From contig CM076193.1 in assembly GCA_038277395.1 (NCBI GenBank), positions 173,826,711 through 173,890,710 on the forward strand: 64,000 nucleotides of DNA. The letters are read 5' to 3'. The DNA comes from Dryocosmus kuriphilus. Taxonomy: Eukaryota > Arthropoda > Insecta > Hymenoptera > Cynipidae. Under the pieces are notes generated by a model. It ran no database searches. It saw only the letters and a program-made list of their open reading frames with translations, and had not been told where the DNA came from. The position numbers were made by a program, and so were the translations under genes. This document shows positions 45,902 through 57,695 of this stretch, one piece after another. The first letter of the stretch is position 1, and each line of letters begins with the position of its first letter.

Positions 45902-46283
45902 GTGATCCAGAAAGCGTTCGAAACCTTCAAGGAGGGATTCCGCAACCCGTTTCCGCTGAGCCGACCGGATCCCGATTTAGCCTTCATCTTGCAGACCGAC
46001 GCGAGTGCTATCGGCATCGGAGCCATGTTAATGCATGAGAACGCTCAACCGAAACGCTACATCATCTCTTACGCGAGCGCCAGTTTCTCGCCTAAAGAAC
46101 CCTGTTACCACTACAACCAGCAGGAGTGCCTAGCCGTCGTTTTGGCAATCAAGATGTACCGCCCCTACCTGAACGACGGACCCTTCGTCCTGCGAACGGA
46201 CAATAAGACCGTGCTCTGTTTAGAAAGGATCAAGGAAACGCGGGATAAACTTAGACGTTGGCATGCATATTTGAAGGAGCTCA
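45902..46283 (+). pseudogene. Gypsy RNase H, cut by a LINE fragment
   Basis: Reads LAFILQTDASAIGIGAML, then RYIISYASASFSPKE, YNQQECLAVVLAIKMYRPYL and VLRTDNKTVL, the DAS...E...D set of Ty3-type RNase H. At 46284 the frame passes into a LINE-type RNase H (WVPGHKRINGNEKSDQLA); the native continuation resumes after 47068. Confidence 0.85.
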
Positions 46284-47068
46284 TGTGGGTCCCTGGTCAC
46301 AAAAGGATCAACGGAAATGAAAAGTCGGACCAGTTGGCAAAGACGGTGCAGCAAAAAGGTACGTTGGCCCGGAACCGGTACTGGGACTAGCGTCGTGCTG
46401 CATGGGGTTGGCTATTAAAAACTGGATCCGAAATAGACACCGGAAACACTGGGGATAGACGAAAAGATGTAGGCAGGCTAAGGCCATCCTGTGCTATGAG
46501 TTCATAATGGACAGGGCCGCAGAAATTCTGAAGTTACCCAAGAAAGATACAAGGACTCTGGTACATATGCTAACAGGACATAACCATATGAACTATCATA
46601 AGCACAAGATGGGACTCAGTTCGACAGCAGAGTGCAGAAAGTGCGGTGGGGATGGGGAATCGTCCCTACATTTATCCTGCCAATGTCCGGCACTTGCCGG
46701 GCTTCGGATACAAGACCTTGGGGATCATTTTATGGAACCCGGGGACATCACAACCCTAAAGATGCGCGACATGCTAGACTTCATCAAGAGGTCTGGTATG
46801 GTTCATTAATAGCAGAAATACAATAGGTCAAATTCAGTATTCAGACCTTCTCTCTATAAGCGGGGCTCTGCAGGGAGCAGTCCTCTAAATCCCCAACTTG
46901 TCATGTGGGGCCTAGTATGGCGAACACAAAGAAAAAAATAAATCAGGATCTCCCTGGGGATCTTCATCTAACTCTTCGCGAATGGGGGACGGCCCTAATG
47001 GGGACGGCCCCTCAGCAATAATGAAGACAACAGTTGTAGGTAGCAGTATCTCAACCGTTGAAATAAAT
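46284..47068 (+). mobile_element. 5'-truncated LINE fragment nested in the Gypsy element
   Basis: Flanked by an 8-bp direct repeat GGAGCTCA (46276-46283 and 47069-47076). It encodes WVPGHKRINGNEKSDQLAKT, the end of a LINE-type RNase H, then LTGHNHMNYHKHKMG and CRKCGGDGESSLHLSCQCPA, the cysteine-rich C-terminus found in RNase H-bearing LINEs. The fusion to the Gypsy RNase H frame is accidental. Confidence 0.8.
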
Positions 47069-47076
47069 GGAGCTCA

Positions 47077-47900
47077 GCTTAAGAATTGAGCATTTTCCGA
47101 GTTAGGAGAATCAACTGCCGGACGCACTTTCCCGTCACCCAGATGCAGACGAGCCCTCTTCAAGAGAACCTGATCACTGTCGGGGGGTCCGACAGAAGAG
47201 GCCAACGACGGAAGCCACAGCCGGTCCAAGCCAATCCACTCCCAGGGCTAACTACACACCTACCATCCTGGACGAAATAAACGAGGCACAGCAGGAGGAT
47301 ACACAGATCGGCCACCTGATGGACGACTGGCTCAGGATCCACAAGTATGGGCACAGAAATCACCAACACGAAGGGTTCCATGCGGATGACCGATTATATG
47401 AACGAGGCTTCTGGAAACAATGGCCCTCAGATGGACACAAGCCGATCCGTGTTCGCAACACACTACGGTAGACGATTCTTACGGAATACCACGAAGACAC
47501 CTTGATTGGTCACCCGGTAGCCGAGGAGGCCACGCGCTCCATTCAGTAGCATTTTTTTGGCCGGGCATGACACGAACAATCAGACATTACGTCGCGGGAT
47601 GTCACCTTTGCCTGCGCACAAAGCCAGCGCATGGAAGGCCTGCAGATGTTAAACGAAACCGCACTACTCGCATCGCTTGGGTTTCCTTTCCGAAACACGG
47701 AAGCACCAACCCTTATCCGAGTCCTCGAGGACGAAGTATTTTCTCGCTTCGGCTATCTCCGCCGGATGCTAAGCGTCAACGGGAAACAATTTGCTAGCCA
47801 CGTCTGGAACCACGCCAGCCACAAATTGGATTGCGGACTCCGGACAACCCCCGAATATTGCCATCGGGCTAACCCCATGGAACGCCGAAACAAATAATTG
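47077..47900 (+). pseudogene. Gypsy integrase region, broken
   Basis: After the RNase H end come YHEDTLIGH and, past one stop, FFWPGMTRTIRHYVAGCHLC, the HH-CC zinc motif. The catalytic core has SRFGYLRRMLSVNGKQFAS and LRTTPEYCHRANPMERRNK. Frames change at about 47500 and 47640. Part of the core between is missing. Confidence 0.8.
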
Positions 47901-48924
47901 AAAGAGGGTCACCCCCTGCGACATCACGCCGGAAATCTCGCATCTGGGAATAACATCTGCCCTCCTTGCTATTCGGCCTACGACGATGAAGAAGTGCTTC
48001 AACCAGTTATATGCCAGGTTACATGATAAAGAGGAGAAAGTGTCGCAAACCTGAAGAATGGAATCTGCACCCCATAGACAAGCCAGAACCCAAGCTTGGT
48101 CCGATCGGTGAGCAAAAATGCAGAGCACGGCAGCAGCAGGATCAATATCAACGCCGTTATGCCGGGTAATCGGGTCCATCAGCGTTTGTCATCGGAGACT
48201 ATTTTTTGCCTTGAACCACCATCAATCCACCCAGGTAGCCCTATTTAACGCCGCCCTTGCTCCACTCAGAGCAGGGTCAAATCATATCCTCTGTACAGCA
48301 TCCGCTGACGTTTACTGGTGCCAGAAAGAGGATGGGGTTCAGAAGCTCCACAAATCATGACTCGTTGCCGCACCACCCCCACGAGAAGCCACAAATCGAG
48401 ATCATAAGGAGGAAACCCCGGTAGGCGGCGAGACGGTAGTCGCCGAACAGGGGCACGCAATGATCGCAGAAAACGAAGGAGGGGATGATGAGCTTATATT
48501 CACTGCGCGGGTGCACGCAATCATCTCGAAAGGCGAGGAGGACCACGGTTTTACGGCCGCAATACCAGCCCTCACAACCGTGCCAGGTCTCCGAGCAACA
48601 AACCACGTAGGCTCGTCCAGTAAGGAGTGGTCGTTCACCAGGTTACGGAGCGACCAATGAAACGAGCTGGAATGCACGGGTCCGCTCTTCAGTTCAGGAT
48701 GTGAGCATTCAGGATTAACCATCGCACGCCTCAGGGGAAGTCATGGAACGAGGACACTTCGGCGAGGGACGATATTCAATACACAGGCAAAGGCCAGCTA
48801 ACTACCGGGATGCTCGGTCTTATGCAAGCAAGGCGAGGCGAGTTTGTAAATACCATCATAGGTATTAGTTCTAGTATTATAATTGTTATCTGTGAGCAAA
48901 TGTCTATCCGTTTGGAGGGAGAGT
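47901..48924 (+). other. Gypsy 3' internal region, no gene assigned
   Basis: GC-rich sequence with overlapping short ORFs on both strands and none with recognisable domains. It lies between the integrase and the 3' LTR, where some Gypsy elements have an envelope or other 3' ORF; I see no support for one. Confidence 0.4.
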
Positions 48925-49765
48925 TGGCATACAGCAGCGGGTATAGCGTGACAAGTAAAAGGGGAGTTACGTATTCCCACGCTTAAACTCCTTTTTTCCT
49001 TGCCATAGCGACGACCTTTGCTGGCCTCACCCAATTAGTTTCTTCATTGTTGAAATGGCTTCCATTCACCTTAGCTGGTAGTCTATTTGCGGATAGCCTG
49101 ATTAAATATCCACGTTTTGAATCCCATTAAATTTCGAACTCTGCAAGCCCTGGCCAAACTCAATGAGCCGGACGACGCGGCGAGTCGGTCTCCCCACTGC
49201 CGTCCAGCCGACCAATGGAAGGGCACTCGGTTTCCGACGCCCGAGCATAAAAGTGGCGCTTCCGGTTCACTCACTCTCATTTGGTCACTGACCACAATAC
49301 CTCCACGTCGTTCAAAATTTTCATCCGCCCTTTCATTCGGATCTCGAGGAACCACATTGAACGAATAAATCGAAGAATATCAAAGGCAATCGATCTAGTA
49401 TTTTCCCACTTTTTAACGCAAACGAGGGAATAACAAAAGAAGGGGGAAATACTACTTGAGTACGGAAGGGATATCCACCACCACCGCTAGCAGAGTCCAC
49501 GACAAGGTGTCACCCACACCTAGCAACATAAGGCCTCCACTGGAGAGGGCCTTCTGGGATCGGGACACAGGCTCGAAGGAAAATCCCCACCAGAAACTTC
49601 AGATCACCCCACGAGGAGCTTTTGGGCTAGCGAGGAGAGGCCGCCGAGTAACTACGGGCAACGGTGACGTAAGGTCTCCTAGCGAGGACCTTGTTCGCCA
49701 ACTCCGCTTGGTCTGGGCCATTCAGGGAACCCCCACATAGCAGAATAATCGACGGCTAAGTAGTA
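48925..49765 (+). repeat. 3' LTR of the Gypsy element
   Basis: Starts TGGCATACAGCAGCGGGTAT, matching 44804. Its later part has no partner on the 5' side because the 5' LTR is truncated or diverged. An ORF at 49456-49740 is unsupported. Confidence 0.7.
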
Positions 49766-50289
49766 CTGTATAAATTAAATCAGAATTCACAGACTCAACA
49801 ATCTCAAGATAATTAAGGGACTTTAATCGCGTTTGAGGGGTTTTAAAGGTTTTAAGCGATTTTAAAAGAGATTAGGTGCTTTTGGAAGATTTTAAGAGTT
49901 TTAATGAAGTTTAAGGAATTTATAAGGAATTTGAAGATATTTTTTGTGAAATTTGAGAGATCTAAGGGACCTAACTTAGGAATTTTGAAGATTTGAAGGA
50001 TTCTAAAGTTTCAAGAGGTTAAATGATTTTAAGGTGTTTGAAGAATTTAAGTAATTTGAAGGGTTTAAGGGTGTAAAAGTAAAGGGTTTGAAGAATTTTA
50101 AGGGAAGAAAGTATTTTACCAGACTTAAAGGGATTAGTGGATTGAAAGAATTTGAAAGGCTTTATGATTTTAACAGTTTTATGGTATTTTACGATTTTTT
50201 AGGTATTCAGCATTTTTAAGGAGCTTTAAGGTACTTTAAAGGTTTAGGGGTATCTTAAATGGTTTAAGAGGTTTAGCGGATCATGTAAT
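49766..50289 (+). repeat. TTTTAAGG tract of unit 2, right part
   Basis: Continues the tract from 44803. It starts at the spacer ATTAAATCAGAATTCACAGA and runs to the conserved intron segment. Confidence 0.75.
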
Positions 50290-50735
50290 TGACTGGAAAA
50301 AATAAATGTTAGAAAACTAATTTTTTCCACGTTTTAACTATTTTTCAGAAATATTTAAGGAGTTCATTTCTTATAAAATACCTTGCTCTCAGCGCAACTT
50401 TTTGGATTCTATGGTGAGGGGTTTGAGGCAATAAAAGTCCACCTTTACCGAATTTTGTAAAGAACATGTTGATCTTTCATTTAAATGAAAAATGTAGTTT
50501 TTCTCAAAAAAGGGCGCAAAGATTTTACTTTTTGGACTCAAAATGATCGTGAGGGTCCCAGACATTCTGCTTATGGTCCTGGGTGGATGTCAGCCTAGAT
50601 CCACCGTGTTCTTTAATGTAAATATTCGTAAAATTCATCCGTTAAATTGCATTAGCGTTATACACAAAAATTTGTAATCCATTAACGTTACCGTTACATA
50701 TTAAAATAATAGCGACTTTTCCTTTACCAAGTTAG
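50290..50735 (+). other. Unit 2: conserved intron segment before exon 3
   Basis: Colinear with 17641-18072, ending with an acceptor AG at 50734-50735. Confidence 0.65.
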
Positions 50736-50819
50736 GTGCGGAGGATTCTGGAGGATTCGACCTAAATATTCGACTGGATCATAATGATGAAACAATAACG
50801 GACAGACACGAAATTACTG
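50736..50819 (+). pseudogene. Unit 2 exon 3 (open, but in a broken gene)
   Basis: Reads GAEDSGGFDLNIRLDHNDET and eight more residues, flanked by AG and GTAAGT, 84 nt, phase 1 at both ends as in unit 1. This exon itself has no stop. It is listed as pseudogene because exon 1 lost its donor and the last exon is frameshifted. Confidence 0.65.
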
Positions 50820-51899
50820 GTAAGTAAATAGGCTGAGAGGGTTTAGAATCAATAGTTCAGCTCGGATATGTATAAGTAGTTCAAAGCCTTTGTTACGTAT
50901 TTCTGAGGGCCAATAGTATCCAAAATTTTGAGCATTTTATTTAACTAAATATTCATCTTCCTCCTCCTTCTTCCTCTTATCCTCCCCCACTTTCTCCTCA
51001 TCATCTTATTTCTTTTCACTTTCCTTCCCTTCATCCTTTCCATCATTCTTCATTGAAGCGTGCGTAGAAAGGATCCTGTGAATCGGGACTTATCAATTGA
51101 CATTCTCACCGCACTTGGATAAAGTTAGTCCATAAGACACACAGGCCTACAAGATTTTCCCAGCTTAGATTTGAAGGTCTTTCCTTATATATTTTTTTTC
51201 ACTAAATCCGCATCTCGAAGCAGAATTTGTTTAGCATGTAAATTTTTTAAATATTCTAGGTTAAAGTAGAATAATAGCTGTCTATGTTAAAAACGGTTTG
51301 AATTTCGAGGAAATTAATCAAAGCTATTTAGATTATAGAAACGGATGTAATCTATTCTTTTAGGATACAAGAATATATTATAATGATATGTGCTGTATAT
51401 AGGCAACCTTTAAGTTCAGAGAGCGATTTTGAACAGTACTCCACAACACACAAAAACTAATGAAATGAAAAAGTTATTTGTTTGTGATAGCGAGGACGTG
51501 AGTCCTGAAAAGTTTGTGAACGAAATAAATAACTACTATCAAGAAGTTTGTGAAAAGCTACGGAAGTGCTACATTATAATAATTTCATTTGGGATAACAT
51601 TACTTTTACCATCATACATAACCTAAGTCTTTATACCCTTCTTCTCACCAGATATTTCGGAGACAAATCCATTCCTTTATTCTGAAAATATTCAACTAAG
51701 AAGGATGTTCTGAGAACAGACTCAAAGAAAGGACGCTAAGAATAGGCAGACACGTGGTCGGTAAAATTCTCTTCTTCTCAGAAAAACATGAACTAAGTAA
51801 TAAGCAGTTGCGACTCTTTAGTTGAGTGTATAAGGTTGATATATAAAGCAGGCCAGATTGTTTATCCCAAGGTTTGTATACATAATATACACACAAAGA
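50820..51899 (+). other. Unit 2 intron, partly unique
   Basis: 50850-50945 matches 18175-18260; the rest has no counterpart in unit 1. A pyrimidine-rich stretch (50957-51045) and a 65-codon ORF (51429-51626, no recognisable domain) are present. I do not call a gene. Confidence 0.4.
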
Positions 51900-52140
51900 A
51901 TAATTATTCATAAAAGTAAAGTTCCTTCCACATGTCCTACTTCTTGTATTCGCTTCTTCCCTATCGGCCTTTCTTTTATTGTTGGAAGACGCTCGCTTTT
52001 TTGACGAAACATCAAAATGTTTCCACATGGTTTTAAACCCATACTTCGAATAATCAGATGCGGAGTTAATATTGTAAAAATTTTCGAAAAAAAATTTTTT
52101 CATGCAACATAAGTATCGGTTTCTTTACGTAATAGAAAAA

Positions 52141-52338
52141 TCAATTAAAAATAATATTCGAAATACATTCATATCCACTTACACTGGACCTACTACTTAT
52201 TTTCGGTACGGCTTCAAACACAGTTTTAGCAGCTTCCCTTTCGTATTTTGAAGGTCGAAAGCTGTTACGAAAATTAGCGTGATGAATAATATACTTTCTG
52301 GTCACATATGTAGGTGAAATGTCATCTGTGATCTCGAA
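52141..52338 (-). pseudogene. Unit 2 copy of the antisense ORF (C-terminal part)
   Basis: Open on the minus strand from FEITDDIS to the stop at 52141, sharing RPSKYEREAAK, PKI, VSGYE and the terminal NIIFN with 18553-18822. The N-terminal half is missing because 52339 onward is different sequence. The reading frame has survived although the DNA has diverged. Confidence 0.4.
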
Positions 52339-53080
52339 TAATAATAATAATTTTCCTATGGAGGCGACCGCCCTATACTAGATGGGAAATAAGTATGTTT
52401 TTTCTTCTTTTTTGTCCAATTTTAAACATTTTATAAATTTTTTACATGCGGCTTCTTCACAAAAGACGTTTATGTTCTTAAAAATAATAATAGTTTTACC
52501 AGCAGAATGTTACCAAAAGCGGCAATCAATATGCTGCGTTAATGTTGCCTCAATATTGCTGTCAATTTTGCCGGAGAGGAGGATTTGCAGGAAATATCGG
52601 TGCAACATTGAGGCCATATTGGGTGCTAATAGGGCAAGCAAGAAATGCTTCGCCAGACTGATCTCCTCAGAACTCAGCATCAACATTTTTTTCGCGTCGC
52701 TGACTACGAAGCTGGAGTATGAACTTAAATGCTCAAAATGGCGGATCAAGTAAGGTTGACAAAGAAAAACCTTTATAATTCTACTGAAAATCACTATCAA
52801 GCAGTCCTTCGGGTCACCATGTTGTGTCGCCTCATACACTTTACGATATAACGAAAGAATATGCACTACAAAGAATAGTTTCCTCAACAGCGGAGCGAAA
52901 CTCTTAAGCTTCCATTCGCTTCCTACGACGGAAACTAAGCGAGTGCCGGTCCGTGTGAAGCGAACGGAAACTTCCTTGTTTCTTTCCGCTGTTGAAGAAA
53001 ATAGTATGTGGACCTTGAGCGACAACGGTCGTTTGCTCTCTCGGTGCACAATGTACTAACCCCTCTGTTTTTTGTTGCAG
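52339..53080 (+). other. Unit 2: intron segment before the last exon
   Basis: Colinear with 19160-19204 joined to 32895-33449, so it shows unit 1 without the fold-back insertion. It ends in TTTTTTGTTGCAG, a strong acceptor (53080). Confidence 0.65.
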
Positions 53081-53666
53081 ATTTATTTTCAGAGTTCGAG
53101 TGTTTCCCCAGTGGTGCTGCCATTCATGGTGTTCCTCAGCCTAGTCCTTCCTTTTCTCCTAACCGCGTTCCTACGGCCATTTCTCCTCATCGCTCCATGT
53201 CCAGATCTCCCCCACGTCCTAGATCCATATCTCCTCGCCGTTAAACGCCCTTGTCTCCTTATGATGTCCAGATTCTTTATGCTGATGACCTTGAACTTTT
53301 TTGGCTAATTTCTAAAGCAAATCCAAATCAGCTATTCGGAATTCGAAAATACCGCCTTCCTGCCGACGCACCAGTTCAATTGTATGCAGGAGGTGATCGC
53401 CATCGGCCCATACCAGCCATAACACAAAGAGTAATGACAACATTCGATGGTGAAATCTTTGCAATATTGTATTCTAATATGTTTCTTCGTGGAATACACG
53501 ACACGGAAAGAATGCGGGTGAAACTAAATACTGTAGAAGACAAGGCTTACCAATTGACCCACGAAAAGTCAGCGAAATTCCATTAGGCAATCACAACTCA
53601 ATCTATAATAACTTTAATGTAGCGCGCTTAATCCCTCGTAAAAATATCAATTCCCAACAAGCATAA
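53081..53666 (+). pseudogene. Unit 2 last exon, with stop and frameshift
   Basis: Aligns with 33450-34015. It opens with FSEFECFPSGAAIHG and the SP/RS-rich part (SRSPPRPRSISPRR), then a TAA at 53242-53244 where unit 1 has a phenylalanine codon. The C-terminal domain follows (VQILYADDLELFWLI, DAPVQLYAGGDRHRP, TQRVMTTFDGEIFAIL). A one-base loss near 53560-53570 shifts the frame before the C-terminal NVARLIPRK. The domain is otherwise well preserved, so inactivation is not very old. Confidence 0.75.
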
Positions 53667-54092
53667 ATTCTTTGTTAATTTTATATTGCTCAACTAAAAT
53701 ACAATATTTTTTGCGATTCGAAGTCAGACAAGATGGTTGCAACTAAATAATAATTGCATTACTGTGCTAATGTACTATGTTTCTCAAGCCTTGCAACTGT
53801 CGCGATTGCCCAGACAGACTTGTGTTTTTTATGAATCAAGCATAAAATTTGCTTTTTATTCCTGCACAAGCAGAAGATCTCAACTAGGCAGACGGATTTG
53901 TCTGAGACTGAAAAAACGTGTAGAATTAGTAAATTGATACTGAAAGAATACAAATTTTTATTATAGATTAATTTCCTTCACTTAGTTAACAATTATAAAA
54001 AACTGTTCGAGGAAATTGTCATCTCCTTTATGTTTGATACTTGAATGCTCTGTTTTTATTGATACATTTAACCTTCATATCCCCGAAACTAA
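53667..54092 (+). other. Unit 2: 3' flank up to the RTE LINE
   Basis: Colinear with 34016-34460. The last 14 bases, ATCCCCGAAACTAA (54079-54092), are the LINE's target duplication. Confidence 0.6.
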
Positions 54093-54704
54093 CTGCTCGA
54101 TGGGTCCCTATCACCACGACGCAGCGCGTCCTCAGGTTGCGAATAGAGGAACGGCCGCTGAGGTTGAACAGCTTCCGATGTTAACTGTGAATATAAGAAT
54201 AAGCAGTCGCGGACAGCCGATAGGAACCAGTCGTGGGTGTGGTGAACCCACATTGGTAAAAAAATAGGTACACAACGGCCATGGTTTGGGGGGATTCACC
54301 CTTTTGCGTCCATACGCAATAGGTGGGTTATACCAGGCCGACGCTTAGAGTGTATCCACCTAGACACACTACCCGAACCAAAACTAAAAATCTTGTAAGG
54401 AGAAAATCCTGCTGCCACATTGGACACCACGGCGATGACACTGCCCGCAACGGATGTGTGGAGTGATTACCCTGTAGGGTCAACGTGGTATTGATGCCAG
54501 TGTGGCGCACTACCTTGCAGGGGGTCGTTAAGATACGAGGATGAAGCCGTTATGTGTCTGACGACAAGTTGACACGGTCTTTGTCAAAGTCGGAAAGTTT
54601 CCATACTTAGACCTAGGGAGGTACGGGGGTTATCTCTCCTGGGACGGCGGACTAACCTGCGATCGAAACAGGATCCCTAACGTGCGGACTCTCTTAAAAC
54701 TATC

Positions 54705-57690
54705 ATGGCTAACTTCCAAAAGCGAACAACTACAATAAAATATCTTAAGACGGGAACTCTGAACGCGCGTAGTCTAAATACTGGCGGATTTAGTGAATTC
54801 ATTGAGATAGCAAAGAGATACGATATTGATATAATAGCACTTCAAGAAACCTGCTTGCCTGGCAAGTATGAATCAATCTCCAAGGAGAACTACACTTTTC
54901 TCTATGGGGGAGCTAAAGGGCGCAAACTGGGAATCGTGTTTCTTATTAATAAACGAATTTCGCAAGCGGTTATCGATATGCAATTCATTAACGACCGGTT
55001 AGTATATACTGTACTAAAGGGTAATTTCTGCAAACAGGTGCTAATTAACGTGCACTGCCCTACCGAGGACAAAGACGAAGATACTAAAGATCTTTTTTAC
55101 GAAACAATCGAACAAGTTTTTGACAAGTTCTCGAAGTTTGACGCAAAAATAGTATTGGGAGAATTCAACGCGAAAATTGGAAAGGAACCGATGTATAGGC
55201 CTGCAATAGGGTCAGAAAGCTTGCATGACGTCAGTAATGATAATGGGACTAGAGTAATAAACTATGCTGCTTCAAGGAACCTCGTTGTTAAAAGCACTTA
55301 TTTCAAGCATAAAAATATACATAAGGACACCTGGACATCACCAGATGGTATCACACAGAATCAGATTGATCACATTTTAATTGACAGAAGACGTCATACA
55401 AACACTCTCGATGCAAGCTCGTACAGGGGGGTGGATTTAAATTCAGACCACTTTCCCGTGATAGTGAAACTAAGATCTAGACTGGCGTTAAATAAGAAAA
55501 CTAGCCCTCCAGCGCCAGCAGTACGTTTCGATATAGATAAGTTTAAAATGCCAACAGAAATATTGAATTATCAAGTAAAGATTTCTAATAGTTTCGACGC
55601 TCTTCAAAAACAGGGAGACGATAGCGATAATTCTGAGGAGGATCCTGAAACCCTGTGGGACAATATGAAAAAGGCGATCAAGACAGCCGCGAAAAGTACT
55701 ATAGGTTTAAAGAAAGTAACCAAAAGCAAACCGAGGTTCGACGAAGAGTGCAAGCTATGTTTTGAAAAGCGAACAAAGGCCAAAGAAATTAGTTTACAAA
55801 ATAAGTGCGATCAAACCCATAAGAAGTATCTCGAGATTAGTAAAAGTACAAATAGGTTTTACAGATCCAAGACAACGGAGTGGGAGAAGAATAAAATACT
55901 AGCAGTAGACACGCATAATAAGCAAAATAAACCGCGCCAGATGTAGAGGGGAATCAATTTTATAAAAAAAAAAGACTTCCAAAGTAGAACGGAAGTAATG
56001 AGGGACGAAAATGGCAATTTAGTAGCTAATGCAACAGAAAGACGAAATTTATGGAAAAACTATTTTGATAATCTATTGAACGTACGCGAAGCCCCCGTTG
56101 AAGTTAACCTCGGTGAAATCCACACCTCAGATCTACTAATTGATGAGCCTACTGATAAAGAAATATAAATGGCCATAAAGAAGTTGAAAAATAACAAAGC
56201 CGCGGGCATTGACGACCTACCGTCAGAACTGATAAAAAATGGGGGCCCTCGCCTCACAAGCCAAATTTGTAAATTAATACGCGCAATCTGGAAAACAGAA
56301 CGCATACCGGAGGAATAGAATACCTCTATCATTATACCCATTTTTAAAAAAAGCGATAGAACGAACTGTAACAATTATCGGGGAATTTCACTTGTGCCTT
56401 CGTGCTATAAGATCCTGAACAATTTAATCTTAGGTAGACTAACGCCTTTTGCTGAGGAAATCATTGGGGATTACCAGTGTGGGTTCCGCCGAAACCGGTC
56501 TACAAGCGATCAAATGTTTACAATTAGACAACTGTTAGAAAAGAAATGGGAATTGAATGAAGCAATACATCAGCTATTTATCGACTTCAAAAGAGCTTAC
56601 GACTCTATTATACGCGCACGAATGTACTGGATTCTGGAGTTCTTGGGTGTACCGAGAAAATGGGTTAGACGTATCGAAGTTTGCTTAAGCGGCAGTAGGG
56701 GTAGGGTACGCGTACACGGAAGTTTATCTGAAGAGTTTTTGATCCGCGATGACCTGAAACAGGGCGATGCGCTTTCGTGCATCCTTTTCAACTTAGTTTT
56801 AGAATACGTGGCCAGAGAAGTAGAAACGAATCCGTCCGGTGCTACCCTCAATGGGATAATATAAATTCTGGGATATGCAGATGATCTCGACTTACTCGGG
56901 GATGATAGAGAAACGGTAGCTAAAAATGCGGAAATCTTGATCACAAAAGCCAAGGAAATAGGTTTAGAAGTTAGCGAATCGAAGACAAAATATTTGAACG
57001 TCGACAGATCAGGACAAAGCAATAAAGAGGAGGATCTAATGGCCGGAGATATGAAATTTGAAAGATTTAATGAGTTTAAATACCTCGGGACTACTATAAC
57101 TAGCGACAATAACATTAAAGCGGAAATAAACAGGTGGCTGCACGCTGGAAATTGGTGCTATTATGCAGCAAGTATATTACGAAAATCGCGATCGCTATCT
57201 AGAAACATCAAAGTAAGAATTTACAAAACGATAATATTGCCGATCGTCATGTACGGGTGCGAAACGTGGGCGCTGACGAAAGCAGAGGAGAACAGGTTTA
57301 GAGTATTCGAAAATAAAGTACTTCAAAAAATCTATGGTCCCAAAAGGGACGAAGAGACTGGTGAAAGGAGAAAACTGCATAATGATGAGCTGCATGCACT
57401 CTACGGGTCAGTGAATATTAATAGAGTAATGTAAGCGCGGAAATTAAGCTGGGCGGGACATGCTGCAAGAATGGGCAACGAAAGAACAGTGGCGCAAGTT
57501 TTCATAGGGAAACCGATCAGTAAGAGACCTCTAGGCAGACCGAGAAGCAGATGGGAGAAAAACGTAAGGGATGATCTAAAAGAGCTAGGACATGATTATT
57601 TAAACTGGATTGAATATGCACAGGATAGAGATGCGTGGCGGTTCTGGGTAGCTGAGGCAATGAACTTCCGAGTTCACAAAGCTACATTAA

Positions 57691-57695
<5 letters not shown>
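54705..57695 (+). pseudogene. RTE-type endonuclease/reverse transcriptase with five stops
   Basis: About 997 codons in one frame. The endonuclease is N-terminal (54705 to about 55480): LNARSLNTGG, IIALQETCL, GEFNAKIGKE, DGITQNQIDHILIDRR and LNSDHFPVI, the apurinic-type endonuclease signature ending SDH. After a linker comes the RT: YQCGFRRNRSTSDQ, LFIDFKRAYDSI, KQGDALSCILFNLVLEYV and LGYADDLDLLG with the catalytic YADD. The C-terminal part has MYGCETWAL, WAGHAARMGNERTVAQV and RPLGRPRSRWEKNVRDDLK. Stops are at 55944, about 56166, about 56317, 56862 and 57432. Proteins of this type are often mis-annotated as craniofacial development protein 2-like. Confidence 0.9.

Larger units (their letters stand above)
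44804..49765 (+). mobile_element. Ty3/Gypsy LTR retrotransposon, degraded
   Basis: The 5' LTR starts TGATATACACCAGCGGGTAT (44804) and the 3' LTR starts TGGCATACAGCAGCGGGTAT (48925); they align for about 150 bp before the 5' copy degrades. Between them are RT (45169-45840), RNase H (45902-46283), an H2C2 zinc motif and integrase core (about 47460-47900) in Ty3/Gypsy order. No gag or protease is recognisable, and many stops and frameshifts make it inactive. It is inserted in the TTTTAAGG tract of unit 2. The 3' end near 49765 is approximate. Confidence 0.85.

Noticed and set aside
46284..46390. Chimeric Gypsy-LINE RNase H gene
   Set aside because: The 8-bp duplication shows a nested insertion; the fusion frame is accidental.
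47901..48924. Envelope-like gene of the Gypsy element
   Set aside because: Short overlapping ORFs on both strands without signal peptide, membrane segment or known motif.
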